Positions 43,072 through 49,558 of a DNA stretch of 64,000 nucleotides are shown here, piece by piece; position 1 is the first letter of the stretch, and each line of letters opens with the position of its first letter. This DNA comes from Lactobacillus huangpiensis (GTDB taxonomy: Bacteria > Bacillota > Bacilli > Lactobacillales > Lactobacillaceae): assembly GCF_019972815.1 (NCBI RefSeq), contig NZ_BPPA01000005.1, forward strand, positions 62,001 to 126,000, written 5' to 3'. The translations under genes were made by a program, and so were the position numbers. The notes under the pieces are model-generated. The model saw only the letters and a list, made by a program, of their open reading frames with translations. It searched no databases and was not told the DNA's origin.

Positions 43072-44664
43072 CTACGACAGGCTCTTATCGTTAAATTGGT
43101 ATTGATTAAAATCAACAACTACATCATACTTTTGCAGTTCTTCTGGATCGTAATGATGAATAACTTCAACAAAAGTAAAGTTTGAATCAAAAATATATTG
43201 GTGAATTGCCTTTGATGAAGTTTTATCAAGTGAAGCATTAATTTCATCCAGTAATAAAATTGGTCGATTGGCTAAAATAGCCCGTGCCACCTCAATTCTG
43301 GACAATTGGCCACCAGATAGTTGATCTGCATTGTCACCTAATTGATAATCAAATCCCTTTTCTTTAATTAATTGTCCTAACTGTAGTCCTTGACATACCT
43401 CAAGAACTTTTTCTTTAGCTATATTGGCTCCTAGAGTTAGATTAAACCAAAGCGTATCAGAAAAAATAACTGCACTCTGGCTGGAATAGGCAAACAACTT
43501 AGTAAACGATCCTGCCGCTACTTCGTTATGATCAAGTATAATTTTTTTAGATTTACCATACTTACCATACATTAGAAACTGTAACATCGTAGATTTCCCT
43601 GATCCTGAGGGTCCGATGACCGCAACTTTTTGGCCAGACTTAATATCAAGATTAATATGTTGTGCTAATACCTTATCCTGACGCATTAAATCTAGGTCTT
43701 GCACTTGTAGTTCATTAAATGTAGGATCATTGGTTTGTTCACGCTCCACATTATCTGCTTTTTGTATATATTGCTTTATCTTTCGAACAATTGGCTTTGT
43801 AGTAGACAAATTATTTCGTTCTTGCAAAATTTGTAAAATTGGATTTACAAATGAATTAGATAATTGCGTTATTGCAAAAAGAGCACCTAAAGTAGTTTGA
43901 CCTTTAATTACTAATGCAATACCAATTGCAAACGGCAATAAATAAGTACCCATAATTGCAATTGCATTAAGAAAAGCACTGGTATTAGTATTAAGCACAT
44001 TCATCTTGGCTAATTTTTCTTCTAATTGGTTAACTTTATACTGATTTTGTTTAACTGCATTATCCTGCTTATCATATAAATTAAAGGTAGCAGTACCAGA
44101 TAACAAATTTTTAGTTTGATTAACATATTTATCATTAGCATTTGTCCAAGCTTCTGCAGCATTTTGAATAGGCTTTTGGAAAAAGGTGGAAACAATTGTT
44201 GGTATAACCGAACCAATAAAAAATATTATTGTAAGCTGCCAATTTAGATACAAAGCGAATACCATAGCAAATACGACGGTGTATGAATAAATCAGAATTC
44301 CTATTTCAGCATCATAGCGATTTGTTTCCAAAAGTTTAAAATCATTAGTTAAAAAACCTAAATTAGAAGCATCTTCTTGCTCATCCGAGAGCATACCCCT
44401 CATCACTTTAAGCCTTAACTTAGTATTGACCTGCTTAGCAGCGTCTGCTTTAAGATAATCAAAAATTAAAGTGGCGACTAAAATTAAGATCAATAACAAA
44501 ATATTTTTACCAAAAAAGACTGGAATAGCTGCAAAATTTTTAGCTGTTGCCAAATTAATTAACGAACCAACAATGTATGCTGTAACAATATTCTGCATAC
44601 TGGAAATTAATCCAAAAATATTTAAACAAAAAAACTTAAAGTGCGAGTAGTATTTGTAAACCAT
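43072..44664 (-). CDS. ABC exporter with fused membrane and ATPase domains (peptide-exporter-like)
   Basis: The start is at the ATG at 44664 (MVYKYYSHFKFFCLNIFGLI), with AAGGAG 7 bases upstream. The 530-residue protein has six spans (about residues 10-280) and an ATPase domain with Walker A GPSGSGKST and an unusual signature LSGGQLSRIEVARAI. Walker B is LLLDEINASLD, and the switch His lies in VIHHYD. There is no C39 peptidase domain, so it would export a leaderless or separately processed peptide or another substrate. It lies between a small peptide ORF and an Rgg regulator, an arrangement typical of peptide signalling or bacteriocin loci. It probably acts as a homodimer. Confidence 0.85.
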   Translation of the reverse strand: MVYKYYSHFKFFCLNIFGLISSMQNIVTAYIVGSLINLATAKNFAAIPVFFGKNILLLILILVATLIFDYLKADAAKQVNTKLRLKVMRGMLSDEQEDASNLGFLTNDFKLLETNRYDAEIGILIYSYTVVFAMVFALYLNWQLTIIFFIGSVIPTIVSTFFQKPIQNAAEAWTNANDKYVNQTKNLLSGTATFNLYDKQDNAVKQNQYKVNQLEEKLAKMNVLNTNTSAFLNAIAIMGTYLLPFAIGIALVIKGQTTLGALFAITQLSNSFVNPILQILQERNNLSTTKPIVRKIKQYIQKADNVEREQTNDPTFNELQVQDLDLMRQDKVLAQHINLDIKSGQKVAVIGPSGSGKSTMLQFLMYGKYGKSKKIILDHNEVAAGSFTKLFAYSSQSAVIFSDTLWFNLTLGANIAKEKVLEVCQGLQLGQLIKEKGFDYQLGDNADQLSGGQLSRIEVARAILANRPILLLDEINASLDKTSSKAIHQYIFDSNFTFVEVIHHYDPEELQKYDVVVDFNQYQFNDKSLS

Positions 44665-44690
44665 GATTTTCTCCTTAATTTGCTTTAATC

Positions 44691-44747
44691 TCACTTTGCA
44701 TGTAATGGAAAAATACCTAAATACTTCCCAATAAGTTTCTTTTCCAT
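44691..44747 (-). CDS. Candidate 18-residue peptide, possible pheromone or leader
   Basis: The frame encodes MEKKLIGKYLGIFPLHAK: charged N-terminus, hydrophobic core (LIGKYLGIFPL), the general make-up of short hydrophobic peptides that pair with Rgg regulators. It ends 26 bases before the ABC exporter start. Its ATG lies within the arm of a 14-bp hairpin (44699-44712 with 44740-44756), so translation may be gated by RNA structure. The ribosome binding site is poor (AAGG is 18 bases away), which is the main argument against it. Confidence 0.4.
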   Translation of the reverse strand: MEKKLIGKYLGIFPLHAK

Positions 44748-44838
44748 TACTACATGTAGAGTATTTACCTTCATATCTCGACCATGCTGTATGTTGATAT
44801 AAATAATATAATTGCCTTTTTATTTTTATTAATAAAAC

Positions 44839-44852
44839 TGTCATATTTGACA
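44839..44852. promoter_or_regulatory. Operator-like site upstream of the ABC exporter
   Basis: On the minus strand this reads TGTCAAATATGACA, identical to the site in front of rgg2 at 49477-49490. The arms TGTCA/TGACA are a perfect inverted repeat around four bases. Confidence 0.6.
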
Positions 44853-44916
44853 TAAATAAGTTGGATATGACAAATCCAAAAACTAACAGAATTTATTTCC
44901 TATCCACTTTCACCTG

Positions 44917-44939
44917 TACCAAAGCAACTTAACATAATG
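44917..44939. repeat. 23-bp perfect repeat, copy 1
   Basis: TACCAAAGCAACTTAACATA plus ATG is identical to 46131-46153, in the same orientation. This copy lies about 250 bases upstream of the ABC exporter start. Confidence 0.75.
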
Positions 44940-44982
44940 CCATTATTATTAGCATCGTGTCTACATATGAATTAAGCAAGCA

Positions 44983-45022
44983 AAAAGGCAAGAAATTTTC
45001 ATGAAATTTCTTGCCTTTTATT
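44983..45022. terminator. Terminator of SLAP gene 1
   Basis: AAAAGGCAAGAAATTT and its exact complement form a 16-bp stem with loop TCATG, 20 bases after the stop codon. It has T-rich sequence on both sides and could act in both directions. Confidence 0.9.
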
Positions 45023-45041
45023 AAAAGTTAAAACTTTAAAA

Positions 45042-45974
45042 CTATTTATTCGGCTCCGATAATTTAGGCCCAGCTAGATACTTGATATCTGACGCTTTAA
45101 AGAAACATCTAGGATTATCTGCCTGCTGATAATATAGCTCCTCTTTTTTGCTATCTGGATTAATTATTTTAATAGCCGTACTTACTGATACGCTTGTTCC
45201 CTTTCGAAGGAGTGTACCTGTAAATGCTTTGCCATCTTTATCATAATATTTTGCATCGTTTACAGCATATACTTGTGTAAAAACACTATAAAAAGGTAAT
45301 AGCTGTCTTGGAGTGGTCTTAATATAGACATTACCAATAAATTCATCTGTACCCTTAATCCGGTATAATTTTTGTATAGCAGGTGGGGTATTAATACGTT
45401 TTGGACCAAACTCTTCTGAATTAGTTTCTTTATCTAGAACTATCTTTTGTCCACCACTTAAATATTTATCAAGCTGTTTACCTTGATTATCGTAAAGAGG
45501 TATTTTAGTTTGTGTTGACCAGAGCTTAGTAGTCACAGAAGCCTCATTAGTATATAAATCATTGCCATTTATTTTTGCAACATTGACAACTTTGATATAA
45601 CCACCATGACCGATATTATAATACTCTTTACCTTTAATTGTTACATAAGGTAAATAAAACCAATTCCAGTTAATATCATGAAATGAATAACGTTCAGCCA
45701 TTGCATCAGTTGTCGTTTGAACCTTACCAGCATACTGAATTGAGCTACCTTTTTGTAATAAACCGTTAGCTCGAAGGTAAGAATATACTTTTTTGCCTTT
45801 TTTGTTATAAATTCGTGTACGATGATTTAGTGTCAGCACTTCTTGATTTTCATCTTCATCTTGGTTAGTAGTTTGTGCTGCATGAGCTTGGTATCCATCT
45901 ATTGCTACAGTAGATATAGAAGTCGCTGCCAATATTCCGGCTGCTATGCTAATAAATAATTTCTTTTTTCTCAT
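45042..45974 (-). CDS. Secreted SLAP-domain (S-layer type) surface protein 1
   Basis: This 310-residue protein has a signal peptide (residues about 1-32, cut after HAA or AQA). A run of three SLAP-like units follows. The first begins VLTLNHRTRIYNKKGKKVYS followed by NGLLQKGSSIQYAGK and GKEYYNIGHGGYIK, the tyrosine- and lysine-rich pattern of Lactobacillus S-layer anchoring domains. It binds wall carbohydrates non-covalently. It is paralogous to the protein at 47370-48377. No enzymatic domain is seen, so it may be a structural surface protein or one whose repeats are the entire protein. Confidence 0.88.
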   Translation of the reverse strand: MRKKKLFISIAAGILAATSISTVAIDGYQAHAAQTTNQDEDENQEVLTLNHRTRIYNKKGKKVYSYLRANGLLQKGSSIQYAGKVQTTTDAMAERYSFHDINWNWFYLPYVTIKGKEYYNIGHGGYIKVVNVAKINGNDLYTNEASVTTKLWSTQTKIPLYDNQGKQLDKYLSGGQKIVLDKETNSEEFGPKRINTPPAIQKLYRIKGTDEFIGNVYIKTTPRQLLPFYSVFTQVYAVNDAKYYDKDGKAFTGTLLRKGTSVSVSTAIKIINPDSKKEELYYQQADNPRCFFKASDIKYLAGPKLSEPNK

Positions 45975-46130
45975 TTTAATTACCTCTCTGTTAAAATTTT
46001 AATAGTTATTTTCTTTAATGTCTACTAACGCCCATTTACTTCAACATATATTTCCAATCTATAATTAAAAACTTTAAATTTTAAAAATAAAACGTTTAAA
46101 ATAAAAAATTAATGTTTTTAATTTAAACTA

Positions 46131-46153
46131 TACCAAAGCAACTTAACATAATG
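46131..46153. repeat. 23-bp perfect repeat, copy 2
   Basis: Identical to 44917-44939. This copy lies about 157 bases upstream of the start of SLAP gene 1. Confidence 0.75.
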
Positions 46154-46240
46154 TACATTAAGCGAAGTTGCTACGAAACCTAGTGCTACAAGGCTTCAAA
46201 CTGTAGCAAAAAAATGTTTGTGAATTTGAAGCCGTATAGC

Positions 46241-46276
46241 AAAAGGGAAGACTGATTTAACAGCCTTCCCTTTTTT
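46241..46276 (+). terminator. Terminator-like hairpin
   Basis: AAAAGGGAAG and CTTCCCTTTT form a 10-bp stem and run into six Ts on the plus strand. No plus-strand gene precedes it; on the minus strand it may serve the gene at 46420 weakly. Confidence 0.7.
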
Positions 46277-46419
46277 CGTTACCTGATAATTTCACAATTA
46301 GACCAATTAGCCTATTTGCTACTTTTAATCCTTTAACTTTAAGCTGCTCCATGTGCTTCGTAAATTAATAAGAAAATCACTTTGATAGCAGCAGTAAACT
46401 AAAAATTTGTCTATTTTCC

Positions 46420-47058
46420 TTACAGGTTACCAATTAGAAGAACAGGAATATTAGCATAAACTTTGTTATCAATCCATTGCTTCAATTGAATAATTGATTC
46501 TTGAGCTAGCTTTTTATCTGAACCCTTTAATTTATTAGCCAATTTTTCGGCAGTGACTAGCATTTTTGTCTTTTTCTCTTTAGAAGTATTAGTGATCATT
46601 TCTACTTCGGTTTTTATTAATGGTTTAAGAGATTTTTTATGACCATTTACATTGTATGTCCCGGTTAAAAAATTAGTCCAAAACTTATATTTGCCATTTT
46701 GCGACACAATATGAACTAAAGAACCATTTTCTACTGATATAGCGCGATCTATTTTGAATAACATGTTTTTAGCGAAAACTTTTTTAGCATGCTTCAAACT
46801 ATATTTTTTAAGTAAGCCATTTTTTCTTTGATACAATCCGCCATCAGTAGTAGCTATATTTTTAGCTAACTTGAAAACATAGCCAGCTTTAGTCAGTTTG
46901 TTAGACCATGTTTTATCAGACACACCCTGATTATTAACCAGAGTGTTTGTATCGCTTACGTCAGCTGCCTTAATAGGTACATAATTATTGTTTACACTAT
47001 ATATCAAGCTTGCACCAAAAACAGCTGCAATTGCTGCTATACTAAGTGATTTTTTCAT
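46420..47058 (-). CDS. Secreted lysine-rich protein of unknown function
   Basis: The start is at the ATG at 47058 (MKKSLSIAAIAAVFGASLIY); the longer frame begins with TTG. The 212-residue product has a signal peptide cut near IKAAD. Its middle (GGLYQRKNGLLKKYSLKHAK) resembles a SLAP or SLAP-like unit, and the C-terminal helical part (KMLVTAEKLANKLKGSDKKL) is amphipathic. It lies between the two SLAP genes, so surface function is likely. No enzyme motif is seen. Confidence 0.75.
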   Translation of the reverse strand: MKKSLSIAAIAAVFGASLIYSVNNNYVPIKAADVSDTNTLVNNQGVSDKTWSNKLTKAGYVFKLAKNIATTDGGLYQRKNGLLKKYSLKHAKKVFAKNMLFKIDRAISVENGSLVHIVSQNGKYKFWTNFLTGTYNVNGHKKSLKPLIKTEVEMITNTSKEKKTKMLVTAEKLANKLKGSDKKLAQESIIQLKQWIDNKVYANIPVLLIGNL

Positions 47059-47162
47059 TTTTACCAACCTACTTTGATTTAATATATCATTTCTTAATAA
47101 ATTAATATTTTAATAACAAAATTATATATCTTTAATTAATTTTGCTCAATCATTTACACCTA

Positions 47163-47192
47163 TAAAAATAGCCTAAGACAAAATCTTAGGCC
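47163..47192 (-). terminator. Terminator of the small hydrophobic peptide gene
   Basis: GCCTAAGA and TCTTAGGC form an 8-bp stem with loop TTTTG on the minus strand, followed by TATTTTTATA. The stop codon of the peptide lies within its first arm. Confidence 0.85.
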
Positions 47193-47304
47193 TCACTTTT
47201 GTACTATTAAGTAGTTCGTTAAGAATACCATTTACGATATTCAACACATCTCGAATTGTGGTAATTACAAGATACAAAAGAATTAGAATTAGAACATCAG
47301 ACAC
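47173..47304 (-). CDS. Small hydrophobic peptide, possible type I toxin-like
   Basis: A GTG at 47304 with AAAGGTGG (8 bases before it) starts a 43-residue peptide. It begins MSDVLILILLYLVITTIRDV and continues as an amphipathic helix, LNIVNGILNELLNS, and a basic tail KVRPK. The architecture (tiny, one hydrophobic helix, strong ribosome binding site, own terminator) resembles the holin-like type I toxins of lactobacilli. A GAGAAGT/ACTTCTC hairpin lies in its 5' leader. A convergent antisense RNA would be expected but I cannot show one. The alternative is a secreted or membrane signalling peptide of the Rgg locus. Confidence 0.5.
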   Translation of the reverse strand: MSDVLILILLYLVITTIRDVLNIVNGILNELLNSTKVRPKILS

Positions 47305-47321
47305 GTCTTTTCACCACCTTT

Positions 47322-47346
47322 ACGAGAAGTCAGTCAACTTCTCAAG
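47322..47346. other. Hairpin in the leader of the small hydrophobic peptide
   Basis: GAGAAGT-CAGTCA-ACTTCTC forms a 7-bp hairpin just upstream of the AAAGGTGG site. It could influence translation of the peptide. Confidence 0.5.
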
Positions 47347-47369
47347 ATAGTGCACTAAACGCGGTAAGA

Positions 47370-48377
47370 TTATTTTACGTCTTTTTCTATGTTGGCTGGC
47401 GTGACATCAGCTGCTGTATTTATTGGCTTTAAATGATTGCCAAAAGTATATTTAGCAGTCGAAGCTTTCACAAAATTACAGTTTGACATCGATGAAGGTG
47501 AATCTAAAACTTCATAAAATAGTTCTGCTTTTTTATCTGCTGGAACCCATATATATCTTAATCCTGTAACCGAAACCGTATCACCTGAACTAAACCATGA
47601 ATCGTCCGCAAATTCTCCTTTTATATTATAAAGATATGCGTCATTCACAAATCTTACATGCATGATATTAGTATACGGTATTAGTTGCTGACGAGGCTGC
47701 GTTTTAAGGTCGTCTCTTAAAACAAACAATTTTTTATTGTTTTTTATGCGGAATACTTCTAGAACTCCATTATCAAGCATATCAATTTTAGTCGTCCCTG
47801 CTAGTTCTTCTCTATTACTGCGACGATCAACCACTAGTTTCGTACCCTTTTTGACATATTTATTGGTAAATTCACCTTTATTATTAACAAGATTTGCTTT
47901 TGTAAAATCTTTATCAGAAGAAAATGGCGATGATGCTATTGTAACAGTAGCATAATTAGTAAATAACTTATTTCCATTGATACTATCAACATTTATAGCT
48001 TTAATATAACCGCCATGACCGATGTTGTAGTATTGTTTACCTTTAATTGTTTTATATGGTAGATAATACCAGTTCATATCTTTGTCATTAAAGGAATAAC
48101 GCTTGGTATCTGGATCAGATAGGGCTTTAATTTTGCCAACATATCTTACTAAAGCACCCTTTTTTAGCAGCCCATTCGTTTTAAGATAAGAATACTTTTT
48201 CTTACCCTTTTTGTTATAAACACGAGTCTTATGATTCAAGGTTAGCTTGCCTTGCTCAGAATTTACATTTGACGTAGTAGTTTGAGCTTGATCAATATTA
48301 GTTGTAGTAACTGCTAATGATGTTGTTGTCAATATTCCAGCTAATAAGCTAATAAACAATTTTTTGTTAATTTTCAT
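47370..48377 (-). CDS. Secreted SLAP-domain (S-layer type) surface protein 2
   Basis: This 335-residue protein has a signal peptide (about residues 1-30) and three SLAP-like units, starting KLTLNHKTRVYNKKGKKKYS. It is clearly paralogous to SLAP protein 1 over its whole length (shared YNIGHGGYIK, TQPRQ and YLY/YYD repeats). An AAAGGAG site precedes the ATG. It lies downstream of rgg2 with an operator-like site and an IS remnant between them. Wall binding is expected; no enzymatic domain is seen. Confidence 0.88.
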   Translation of the reverse strand: MKINKKLFISLLAGILTTTSLAVTTTNIDQAQTTTSNVNSEQGKLTLNHKTRVYNKKGKKKYSYLKTNGLLKKGALVRYVGKIKALSDPDTKRYSFNDKDMNWYYLPYKTIKGKQYYNIGHGGYIKAINVDSINGNKLFTNYATVTIASSPFSSDKDFTKANLVNNKGEFTNKYVKKGTKLVVDRRSNREELAGTTKIDMLDNGVLEVFRIKNNKKLFVLRDDLKTQPRQQLIPYTNIMHVRFVNDAYLYNIKGEFADDSWFSSGDTVSVTGLRYIWVPADKKAELFYEVLDSPSSMSNCNFVKASTAKYTFGNHLKPINTAADVTPANIEKDVK

Positions 48378-48481
48378 TGTAATTACTCCTTTATCCTTAG
48401 ATTCTAATAGCAGTTATTGCATGTATTTATGAGTGGATAATATTCTTTAGAAATGCCAAAAAATCAGCAAAAGCAAACTAA

Positions 48482-48580
48482 TTAGCTGTGCCAAAGATGA
48501 CAGATCTCAATTTTATCTTGTTTAGATAATTTAGACATAAAAATACCCCCAAATTTGTCCTAAATTTTGAGGTCACTTCA
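48482..48580 (-). mobile_element. Probable left-end remnant of an IS3-type insertion sequence
   Basis: On the minus strand the sequence begins TGACCTCAAAATTTAGGACA, which looks like an IS3-family terminal repeat. A GGGGG ribosome binding site and a short frame MSKLSKQDKIEICHLWHS then end at a stop. The peptide resembles the first turn of the helix-turn-helix of IS3 orfA transposases. Everything beyond is missing. Confidence 0.4.
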
Positions 48581-48581
48581 A

Positions 48582-48595
48582 AATCAAATATGACA
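48582..48595. promoter_or_regulatory. Operator-like site between rgg2 and SLAP gene 2
   Basis: AATCAAATATGACA matches TGTCAAATATGACA at 12 of 14 positions. It lies 9 bases after the rgg2 stop and about 205 bases upstream of SLAP gene 2. Confidence 0.4.
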
Positions 48596-48604
48596 ATTTT
48601 AAGT

Positions 48605-49453
48605 TTATTTATTTGCAACTAAAAGCTCTTCTAACTCCTTACCATAATCTGGCATTCCAGCTAATTTGATACTTTTAATTATTATTTCTGTTTCATCCAG
48701 ATATTTTTTATCATGATTATCTTGATATTTAATTATATTATAAAATGCCGGTATCAGCAGCTTATAAAAGAAAACCTCCGGTTTTGTTTTTATTTGATCC
48801 GCATAATTAACAAATACCTCAGTTTCTTCAAATCGCTTATTTCTAATGCAAAAAATCAGCATATTGATAATGATAGCCAAAATTTTGTCTTGTATTCTGA
48901 CACTGCTTGATCCAACAAGCTGTTTTATTATCCTTTTAGATAGCAATAAGTTGCTATTCAAATCATAAAAGCTCATGAAATTACAGTACATAATTAATCC
49001 ATCTTCATCAAAATTAGAAATATTAAAAACTTTTTCTTTCATTCTGTCTATAACTTCTTTATCTAGCATTGTAAGGTCTTTACTAATTACCGCAATATAG
49101 GCATCAATAAGAAGTAATTCATCATTTTTATTAGGCAATTCACCTTCAGCAACTACATCTCGTATTTGTTGCAACTCTTTTTTTGAATTTTGGTAATATG
49201 CTTCATTAATAAGTCGATTTATTTCTAATTCTTGTTGATTAATCGACTTATCTTTTTGATTTAATTTACTGAAAAAATCAATCACTGGAATTTGATTAGA
49301 ATGTAGTAATTCAATTAAATCTTCGGCAGAAATTCGACTTAAATTTTTCTCTACTTTCGCATAGAATGAAGGGCTTATCACATCTTTTGCCCATTGTTTC
49401 TGCGTCTTTTTTTGACTTATCCGGTAATCTTTTAGCAACTCCCCAATTGTCAT
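48605..49453 (-). CDS. Rgg/MutR family transcriptional regulator, copy 2
   Basis: This 282-residue protein has the same length as copy 1 and is a close paralogue throughout (MTIGELLKDYRISQKKTQKQ; FYAKVEKNLSRISAEDLIELL; C-terminal MPDYGKELEELLVANK). It has an XRE helix-turn-helix plus a peptide-binding-type helical domain. It is divergent from an MFS transporter gene; the intergenic region holds the site TGTCAAATATGACA 15 bases downstream of its own TATAAT box. It probably regulates itself and neighbours in response to a short peptide. Confidence 0.9.
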   Translation of the reverse strand: MTIGELLKDYRISQKKTQKQWAKDVISPSFYAKVEKNLSRISAEDLIELLHSNQIPVIDFFSKLNQKDKSINQQELEINRLINEAYYQNSKKELQQIRDVVAEGELPNKNDELLLIDAYIAVISKDLTMLDKEVIDRMKEKVFNISNFDEDGLIMYCNFMSFYDLNSNLLLSKRIIKQLVGSSSVRIQDKILAIIINMLIFCIRNKRFEETEVFVNYADQIKTKPEVFFYKLLIPAFYNIIKYQDNHDKKYLDETEIIIKSIKLAGMPDYGKELEELLVANK

Positions 49454-49476
49454 TTTTATTCCTTCTAACTTTAAAC

Positions 49477-49490
49477 TGTCAAATATGACA
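49477..49490. promoter_or_regulatory. Operator-like site between rgg2 and the MFS gene
   Basis: TGTCAAATATGACA, with perfect TGTCA/TGACA arms, lies between divergent promoters: TATAAT for rgg2 (49505-49510, minus) and TATACT for the MFS gene (49518-49523, plus). Confidence 0.6.
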
Positions 49491-49558
49491 TTCCTCTCTT
49501 TTTCATTATAACCAAAATATACTAAATATACAGTTAGGTTAAGAAAAGAGGTAAAAAC

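Larger units (their letters stand above)
44665..45041. other. Long leader of the ABC exporter gene
   Basis: This stretch holds an 18-codon peptide ORF inside a hairpin (44691-44756), an operator-like site (44839-44852), and the inverted repeat TTGGAT/ATCCAA (44861-44879). It also holds a 23-bp repeat shared with 46131-46153 and the terminator of the upstream SLAP gene. A long frame open through part of it has no start support. Confidence 0.6.
45975..46419. other. Long gap upstream of SLAP gene 1 with structured sequence
   Basis: The left part (to about 46130) is the AT-rich promoter region of SLAP gene 1. Then come the second copy of the 23-bp repeat, a hairpin GGCTTCAAA/TTTGAAGCC (46192-46233), and a terminator-like hairpin (46241-46276). 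No coding frame is convincing. Confidence 0.5.

Noticed and set aside
43052-43105. TTG-start 17-residue plus-strand peptide (MGYYLSDYDRLLSLNWY) behind a GAGG between the exporter and rgg1
   Set aside because: It overlaps the exporter C-terminus, uses a TTG start and is not hydrophobic like known Rgg peptides; probably chance.
44665-44853. N-terminal extension of the ABC exporter from 44853
   Set aside because: The ATG at 44664 has a strong ribosome binding site and begins the transmembrane domain; the extension crosses the regulatory hairpin and has no domain content.
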